From: Chryseosolibacter indicum | GTDB taxonomy: Bacteria; Bacteroidota; Bacteroidia; Cytophagales; Cyclobacteriaceae | Direction: 5' to 3' | NCBI RefSeq assembly: GCF_018598585.1 | Contig: NZ_JAHESD010000010.1 | Span: 1-64,000 of the forward strand | DNA: 64,000 bases | Shown: positions 58,362 through 64,000 of the stretch, piece by piece | Layout: each line of letters opens with the position of its first letter | Position numbering within the stretch: the stretch's first letter is position 1 | Notes under the pieces: model-generated | What the model saw: only the letters and a program-made list of their open reading frames with translations | Database searches by the model: none | Told to the model about the DNA's origin: nothing | Program-made: the position numbers and the translations under genes

Positions 58362-59624
58362 ATGACTGACTCAAGAAAACAGTACCTGGTGCCGATGATC
58401 ATTATCGGAGCACTATTTTTCATCTTTGGATTTGTAACATGGGTAAACGGGACATTGATCCCCTACTTAAAAATTGCTTGTCAGCTTGAGACCAATTTTC
58501 AATCGTACTTAGTTGCTACCGCTTTTTTCATCGCTTATGCGGTGATGGCTATTCCATCATCCTATGTTCTTAATCTTACAGGATATAAAAGAGGAATGGC
58601 GATTGGGTTAATTGTAATGGCAGTAGGAGCGATACTGTTCGTTCCGGCGGCGCAATCAAGAAATTACAATCTGTTCCTCGTGGGTTTGTTTATTATAGGA
58701 ACAGGTCTTGCGTTACTTCAAACAGCATCTAACCCTTATGTGACGATTATAGGCCCTATTGAAAGTGCTGCAAGCCGCATTAGTATTATGGGGATCTGTA
58801 ATAAGATTGCTGGCATACTTGCTGGTCTTATCTTCGGGTATATTGCACTGAAAGATGCAGATGTATTGGAGCAAAGACTTCTTACGATGGATGCATCAAC
58901 AAAAGAGGCTACACTAAATGAATTGGCAAGCCGGGTGATTGTTCCTTACTACATCATTACAGCAGTGCTTGTATTCCTGGCTATAGCCATTATGTTATCA
59001 TCACTACCGGACATTGATGATAGTGGCGATGATACTAAGGATGGGAATAAGTCACCTATGGGTAAAAGCAGCGTACTTCAATTCCCTCATTTGATTCTAG
59101 GTGTTATTGCCCTGTTTGTATATGTAGGTGTTGAAGTAATGGCAGGAGATACTATTATCAGTTATGGCAAATCTATAGGAATAGAGCTAAGTACCGCGCG
59201 TTTCTTCTCGCAGGCAACCCTTGGCTGCATGTTAGTTGGTTATGTTGTTGGAATTATCCTGATCCCTAAATACATGACACAGGCAACGGCCCTAAAATTA
59301 TGCGCTATTTCAGGAGCTATTTTTACCGTTCTTGCCATTGTTACATCAGGCGGATTATCAGTTGCCTTCATTGCTTTGCTTGGATTATCTAATTCGCTTA
59401 TCTGGCCTGCGGTATGGCCATTGGCACTGGATGGGCTTGGCAAGTTTACTAAGATAGGATCTGGGTTATTGGTGATGGCTATAGCGGGAGGTGCTATACT
59501 TCCCTTGTTATATGGAAGTTTATCTGACGCATGGAATGCACAACAGGCCTACTGGATAATGGTACCTTGTTATCTGTTTATCTTTTATTTTGCTACCAAA
59601 GGTTATAAGGCGGGCAAAGCCTGA
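58362..59624 (+). CDS. FucP-family sugar:proton symporter (MFS)
   Basis: A 420-residue transporter with 12 predicted membrane helices. FucP/GluP features: FFIFGFVTWVNGTLIPYLKIACQLE (first helix with NGTLIP motif), YLVATAFFIAYAVMAIPSSYVLNLTGYKRGMAIGLIVMAVGAILF, and QTASNPYVTIIGP (substrate-site asparagine). Transports fucose, glucose or galactose in related proteins. It is followed by a terminator; probably monocistronic. Confidence 0.92.
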   Translation: MTDSRKQYLVPMIIIGALFFIFGFVTWVNGTLIPYLKIACQLETNFQSYLVATAFFIAYAVMAIPSSYVLNLTGYKRGMAIGLIVMAVGAILFVPAAQSRNYNLFLVGLFIIGTGLALLQTASNPYVTIIGPIESAASRISIMGICNKIAGILAGLIFGYIALKDADVLEQRLLTMDASTKEATLNELASRVIVPYYIITAVLVFLAIAIMLSSLPDIDDSGDDTKDGNKSPMGKSSVLQFPHLILGVIALFVYVGVEVMAGDTIISYGKSIGIELSTARFFSQATLGCMLVGYVVGIILIPKYMTQATALKLCAISGAIFTVLAIVTSGGLSVAFIALLGLSNSLIWPAVWPLALDGLGKFTKIGSGLLVMAIAGGAILPLLYGSLSDAWNAQQAYWIMVPCYLFIFYFATKGYKAGKA

Positions 59625-59656
59625 GCTGAATAAACTATTTTACTGAATTATCGAAC

Positions 59657-59690
59657 AACCCTGCCGAACTGCAGGGTTGTTTTGTTTTAT
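59657..59690 (+). terminator. Intrinsic terminator after the sugar permease gene
   Basis: AACCCTGC (59657-59664) pairs with GCAGGGTT (59671-59678), followed by a T-rich tract. Confidence 0.85.
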
Positions 59691-59860
59691 AGGTTTTACT
59701 ATACCCTTGCAGGTTGTGATTTAATGCCTTCTGCACTCATTTTCCACTCGTGCTGCGCTTGTTGCGGTGATACGGTACCTCAAAGTGAGGTCGAACATTT
59801 TTCAAATTGACACTATTTGTCAAACCCCACCCTACATTTATTTAAAAAAAGTATAACCCT

Positions 59861-60430
59861 ATGGCACTTGTTATTGAAAATGACCTTACCTCCGGTTTAA
59901 GCGGAAGATTTGGAAACAAGTTTATTTTTAAGCAGTTAAGAGGTAAAACTATAGTTGCCCGGCGTGGTAAGCCAACGACCAAGCAAAGTGCGCTTCAACG
60001 TGATAACCGGTTGCGTTTTAGGATGGCTACTAAGTTTGCCCAAGCAATGATGCTAGATGCGGACAGAAAAGCGTATTACTGGAAAATGGCGAAGGAAATG
60101 AACCTACCCAATGCTTATACCGCTGCAATTACCGAGTACATGCGTAAGCCTCAGCTCAAAGAAGCAGAGGTAAGTACCGATCAATCCCTTGTAACGGTTC
60201 GTGTTAAAGCCGATAAAAAGGATTTCGACAATAAAGCAATTCGCGTTCATGCTTTAGGGAAAAATGGCGAAGTACTGGAAACAAAAGAGACAACGGCAAC
60301 ACGGGATGAATGGACTTATACCTTTAGTGTTTTTAGAGAGATGATGGATAAGGTTGTGATTGAAGTAATTGATTACGCAGGGAATGTAGTGCGCAAGAAG
60401 ATTGGTATGGAATTGGAGCTTGACGACTGA
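59861..60430 (+). CDS. Hypothetical basic protein with C-terminal beta domain
   Basis: A 189-residue protein. The N-terminal part (about 1-100) is basic and helical (RGKTIVARRGKPTTKQSALQRDNRLRFRMATKFAQAMMLDADRKAYYWKMAKEM), as in nucleic-acid-binding or ribosome-associated proteins. The second part (about 105-189) is a beta sandwich (LVTVRVKADKKDFDNKAIRVHALGKNGEVLETKE). I know this type only from Bacteroidota and cannot assign a function. Confidence 0.6.
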   Translation: MALVIENDLTSGLSGRFGNKFIFKQLRGKTIVARRGKPTTKQSALQRDNRLRFRMATKFAQAMMLDADRKAYYWKMAKEMNLPNAYTAAITEYMRKPQLKEAEVSTDQSLVTVRVKADKKDFDNKAIRVHALGKNGEVLETKETTATRDEWTYTFSVFREMMDKVVIEVIDYAGNVVRKKIGMELELDD

Positions 60431-60467
60431 CTACAGAAAGTAAGTCCTAGAGAATGTAAGTGTCAGT

Positions 60468-60502
60468 AAAAAAAAGAAAGTCATACCCTTTCGGATATGA
60501 CT
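60468..60502 (-). terminator. Terminator of the SprB-repeat gene
   Basis: AGTCATA (60479-60485) pairs with TATGACT (60496-60502). On the minus strand the stem is followed by a T-rich tract. Confidence 0.7.
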
Positions 60503-60525
60503 TCCCAATTATTACCCATTACCCT

Positions 60526-63500
60526 TTATTCATTCGCTGTCATTTTATTGAGCTCGTTGTACATCAGGTTACCATCGTTAGTACCTGTAAGTGAAACGAA
60601 TTCAACTCTTCGGTTAAGCGCTTTACCTTCAGCAGTTAAGTTGGTTGCGATAGGTTTTGCTTCTCCCCAGCCTTTAGCCTGCAATCTGTTTTCGCGGATA
60701 CCGAACTTAATCAATGCTAAACGAATAGCGATAGATCTGTCTTCTGAAAGCTTCTGGTTAGAATCATCTGAACCATCGCTATCGGTGTGGCCTTCAATTC
60801 TGAAAGTAATATCCGGATGTTCTTTCATGAACGACGCAATTCTATTGATCGTATTGAACGATTCAGGCTTGATGGTAGCTTTACCTACATCGAATAAGAT
60901 ATCGCGTGTTGTGAACTTACCTTTAGATACCACTTGTTCGTACAAGGTCATATCATCAATTGAAGAGATCATACAACCATTAGCATCGGTTACGTTTACT
61001 GTATAAACACCTAACTCAAGGTTTTGTATGTCTTCCGTTGTAGCACCGTGGCTCCAGTTATACCTGTAAGGTTTTACACCACCTTCAACTGTGATAAAGA
61101 TAGCACCGCTCCTATCACCACAACATTTAACGTTCTTCACAGAGTCAATTCTAAGCGCAAGATTTGTAGGTTCTTTGATTTCAGTGTAAAGTGTTTTCTT
61201 ACAACCGTTACCATCCGATACAACCACTGAATAACTATCTGCACCGATATCGCTCAGGTCTTCAGTTTTGCTTCCATTACTCCATGCAAATGTGTGAGGC
61301 TCGACACCACCAGAAACTGATATTTCTATCGCACCCGTTTTGTTACCATAGCACAATACATCAGTTACTTTATCTACAGCTGCAATAAACTTCGTTGGCT
61401 CTTCTATGACAGCCTCGAGTACGCTTTTACAGCCATTACCTTCTGTAATGGTAAGCTTATAGTTACCAGCAACAAGATTCCTGATATCTTCAGTTGATTC
61501 ACCATTGTTCCATTTGAATGTGTAAGGCGCTATGCCTTCTCTAACTGTTACCTGGATTGAACCGGTGTTTTCACCAAAACATTGAATGTTTGTAATCGCA
61601 TCAATGGTCTTAATCAACTTAGCAGGTTCAGTAATTACAACAGCTTGTGTTGTGTTACAGCCGTTTGCATCAGTAATCGTAGCGATATATTCACCTGCCT
61701 TTGTATTTTCAAGCTTAGCGGATGTTACGCCGTTGTTCCATAAGTATTTGTAAGGAGCAACACCACCTTGTGCTGTAATGGTTGCCAGTCCTGTTTCTTC
61801 ACCAGCACATTTAATATGTGTGATCGGATCAACTTTAGCAGTGAGCTTAGCAGGTTCCTGAATAGCTGTTGTAAGCGACTTGGTACAACCTTTTGCATCT
61901 TTCACAAGGATCGAGTAGTTACCAGCGAGTACGTTGGTAAGATCTTCTGTGTGTGCCCCGTTGCTCCAGGTGTAAGTATAAGGAAGAACACCACCTGTTA
62001 CTGAAACGTCTACCAGTCCTTTGCTATCGCCGTTACACAAAATATTTCGTACGGTATCCAACCTGATTGTTAACTGTTCTGGCTGTTGAATTTTAGCAAC
62101 AAGAACATTACTACATCCTTTCGCATCCTTTACAGTAAGCTGATACTCACCAGCAACAACATCCAAAAGGTTTTGTGTTTTAGCACCGTTAGACCAAGCG
62201 AATGAGTACGGCTTAGTACCACCGTTCACTTCTACATTTACCCTACCCGTCTTATTATCATAACAAGCAACATCCTGATGGTCTTTCATCACAACAGACA
62301 ACAACTGCGGTTCGTTAATAACTGCGGTAAGTTTCTGCATACATTGTTTAGCATCAATTACCGTTACCGTGTATTCACCTTTAGGGATAGCCGTAAGATT
62401 TTTTGTGCTATCACCGTTACTCCATTTGTATTTGTACGGGAGAGTTCCACCAGCTACATCTATGTTGATCGAGCCTTTTCTTTCGCCATTACACAAGTTA
62501 TCTGTAACTGCACCAAGTTTTGCAACAAGTAAAGAAGGCTCAGTAATAGAAGCTGTTACTGTATTTGTACAACCGTTGTTATCAACAACTTTTACTGAAT
62601 ATTGTCCTGCAATAGCCTTGGTGATATCTTTTGTTCTTGCACCATTACTCCAGTAGTAATTATAAGGCGTTACTCCACCTTTTACGTCGAGGTAAATCTC
62701 GCCCTTATCTTCGCCTTTACAATTGATATTCTTTACTTCAGATACTATTGCAGTAAAATCAGAAGGCTGTGTTACGCTTGCCTGGATTACGCTTTTACAA
62801 CCGATGGCATCTGTAACTGTAAGCGTGTAATCTGCAGCAGGAACATTTACAAGATCCTCGGTAGTTTGTCCTGAGTTCCAGTTGAATTTATAAGGAGCTT
62901 CACCGCCTGTCATTGTAATGTTTACTGCGCCTGAGTTATCGCTGAAACAAGAGACATTCTTAATCATGTCGATCTTACCAACAAGCTTAGAAGGCTGAAC
63001 GATTTTAGCAGTAAGCGTCTGGTAATATCCATGGACATCGGAAACTTTTACTGTATAATCTCCTGCTGTAACGTTCGCAAGATTTTTAGTTGAATCCCCA
63101 TTACTCCAAGCATACTTATATGGAGGAGCACCACCAGTTACGTTTAACGTAATTGCACCGTTATTATCACCGTTACATTTAATATCCTTAACAGATTCTA
63201 TTGTAACAGCAAGCGCAGGTGGTTGTTTAATTAATGTGCTGATTATCTTTTCGCAGGAATTCGCATCTTTAACTATAACCGAATAGTTACCTGCCGGAAG
63301 GGCCTTCACGTTTTGTGTGACTGCGCCATTACTCCAGCTATATGTATAAGGAGCAACACCACCAGCAATATTCAGATCAATTGATCCTGTTTTTTCGCCA
63401 TGCTTAAGTACATCAACTACTTTCAGGACACTGGCTTCCAATAACTGAGGTTGCTTGATTGTAGCATAAACTGTAGAATCGCTACATCCATTTGCATCTT

Positions 63501-64000
63501 TAATAGTAAGTGAATATGTGCCTGCTTCTACACCTGTGATATCCTGCGTAGTTGCACGGTTACTCCATGCATATTGATAAGGGGTTGTTCCTCCGTTTGC
63601 TATGATATCAATAGACCCATCTTTTCCGTTAAAGCATGAGACATTCTTAACGCTTGCCACGGATACAACAAGCTTAGAAGGTTGTGTAACCGTTGCAGCA
63701 AGACTTTGTCTACATCCGTTTTTATCAACGATTTCAACAGTGTATGTTCCGGCAGCAATGTTTGTAAGATTTTGAGATGTGCTTCCGTTGCTCCATTTGA
63801 AAGTATAAGGTTTTACACCCCCTACTACATCAATTGAAACAGCCCCTACTTTATCTCCATTACAGCTTATATTTTTAACACTTGCCAAAGTAGCTACCAA
63901 TGCTGGGGGCTGAGCCAACGTAACGCTCATTGTCTTGAGACATCCTTTTGCATCTGTTACCAGAACTGAGTAGCTGCCTGCTGGCAGATCGGAAATATCT
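60526..64000 (-). CDS. SprB-repeat surface protein with C-terminal OmpA domain (N-terminus outside window)
   Basis: The frame is open to the window edge, so the N-terminus is missing; the ATG at 63930 is internal. At least 13 near-identical units of 76 residues follow one another (start of first full unit at base 63864). Each unit starts with a Cys-x-Gly-like step and has GGxxPYxxxWSNG, xTxDLxNLxAGxYxVxVxDANGC and ends in xxQPxxL. The unit is the SprB repeat (PF13573). The last about 150 residues are an OmpA/peptidoglycan-binding domain (FDVGKATIKPESFNTINRIASFMKEHPDITFRIEGHTDSDGS, RRVEFVSL). SprB is the gliding adhesin of Flavobacterium; here the OmpA end suggests a cell-envelope-anchored fibre rather than a type IX secreted one. 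Confidence 0.92.
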   Translation of the reverse strand, partial: DISDLPAGSYSVLVTDAKGCLKTMSVTLAQPPALVATLASVKNISCNGDKVGAVSIDVVGGVKPYTFKWSNGSTSQNLTNIAAGTYTVEIVDKNGCRQSLAATVTQPSKLVVSVASVKNVSCFNGKDGSIDIIANGGTTPYQYAWSNRATTQDITGVEAGTYSLTIKDANGCSDSTVYATIKQPQLLEASVLKVVDVLKHGEKTGSIDLNIAGGVAPYTYSWSNGAVTQNVKALPAGNYSVIVKDANSCEKIISTLIKQPPALAVTIESVKDIKCNGDNNGAITLNVTGGAPPYKYAWSNGDSTKNLANVTAGDYTVKVSDVHGYYQTLTAKIVQPSKLVGKIDMIKNVSCFSDNSGAVNITMTGGEAPYKFNWNSGQTTEDLVNVPAADYTLTVTDAIGCKSVIQASVTQPSDFTAIVSEVKNINCKGEDKGEIYLDVKGGVTPYNYYWSNGARTKDITKAIAGQYSVKVVDNNGCTNTVTASITEPSLLVAKLGAVTDNLCNGERKGSINIDVAGGTLPYKYKWSNGDSTKNLTAIPKGEYTVTVIDAKQCMQKLTAVINEPQLLSVVMKDHQDVACYDNKTGRVNVEVNGGTKPYSFAWSNGAKTQNLLDVVAGEYQLTVKDAKGCSNVLVAKIQQPEQLTIRLDTVRNILCNGDSKGLVDVSVTGGVLPYTYTWSNGAHTEDLTNVLAGNYSILVKDAKGCTKSLTTAIQEPAKLTAKVDPITHIKCAGEETGLATITAQGGVAPYKYLWNNGVTSAKLENTKAGEYIATITDANGCNTTQAVVITEPAKLIKTIDAITNIQCFGENTGSIQVTVREGIAPYTFKWNNGESTEDIRNLVAGNYKLTITEGNGCKSVLEAVIEEPTKFIAAVDKVTDVLCYGNKTGAIEISVSGGVEPHTFAWSNGSKTEDLSDIGADSYSVVVSDGNGCKKTLYTEIKEPTNLALRIDSVKNVKCCGDRSGAIFITVEGGVKPYRYNWSHGATTEDIQNLELGVYTVNVTDANGCMISSIDDMTLYEQVVSKGKFTTRDILFDVGKATIKPESFNTINRIASFMKEHPDITFRIEGHTDSDGSDDSNQKLSEDRSIAIRLALIKFGIRENRLQAKGWGEAKPIATNLTAEGKALNRRVEFVSLTGTNDGNLMYNELNKMTANE

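Noticed and set aside
61024-62874. Plus-strand frames across the SprB repeats
   Set aside because: They repeat with the 228-base period of the true minus-strand gene and are shadows of it.
60900-63864. CRISPR-like array suggested by regular repeats
   Set aside because: The period is 228 bases, fully coding, without spacers; it is a protein repeat.
1-64000. tRNA, rRNA, reverse transcriptase or diversity-generating retroelement, toxin-antitoxin or restriction genes
   Set aside because: None was found by eye; the fibre and tip genes have no nearby template repeat or RT, and no known defence family was recognised.

Overview
The window looks like a chromosome segment of a Bacteroidota bacterium, probably of the order Cytophagales. 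The evidence is the family content (BatD, a SprB-repeat/OmpA surface protein, Nfu-type NifU, FucP-type sugar permease, QueG), moderate-to-low GC, mostly weak Shine-Dalgarno sites, and a TAnnTTTG-type -7 promoter element. The genus cannot be fixed from sequence alone. There are no rRNA or tRNA genes and no CRISPR array that I can see.

Layout. Positions 1-8.8 kb are host genes: the end of rmuC, a secreted double-thioredoxin protein, an orphan GroES-like gene, an acyltransferase, an exported aminopeptidase P, a TerB-like protein, a metallo-beta-lactamase-fold hydrolase and a GlcG/HbpS-type protein. About 8.82-45.73 kb is a complete-looking Mu-like transposable myovirus prophage of about 36.9 kb. 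From 45.8 kb to the end are host genes again: a serine hydrolase lipoprotein, an AraC regulator, an endonuclease/phosphatase-family protein, NifU, a dicarboxylate symporter, aroC, BatD, small membrane proteins, queG, a nucleotidyltransferase divergent from a sugar permease, and a long SprB-repeat/OmpA protein running off the right edge.

Prophage. The left end has an S24-type repressor facing left and an early operon facing right, with two 17-bp palindromes between them. The early operon encodes a MuA-like DDE transposase, a MuB-like ATPase, a DnaA-domain-IV-like protein, Gam, and many small proteins (ASCH, zinc ribbons, RecA-like ATPase, cupin, GemA-like, HNH). Unlike Mu, the packaging and portal module (small and large terminase, Gp36, portal, MuF, virion morphogenesis) is on the minus strand at 28.5-21.7 kb. 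It diverges from the plus-strand protease-capsid-lysis-tail operon at a 2 x 22-bp tandem repeat. The tail operon follows the Mu/P2 order: sheath, tube, assembly chaperone with a likely -1 frameshift, tape measure, hub, spike, baseplate, fibres, and a leucine-rich-repeat-like tip. Terminal inverted repeats lie at about 8.83/8.91 kb and 45.68/45.71 kb, with AAATA as a candidate 5-bp target duplication. A third, nearly identical end-like site sits inside the phage at 21.11 kb.

Best leads: the internal transposase-end-like site next to the inverted head module; a MuF protein carrying a C-terminal HExxH peptidase-like domain with a small gene just downstream that could be an immunity or partner protein; a chain of GC-rich hairpins between gam and the accessory early genes (possible new structured RNA); the DnaA-like protein in a transposing phage; several overlooked small or overlapping genes; and a predicted unimolecular spanin in the lysis cassette.
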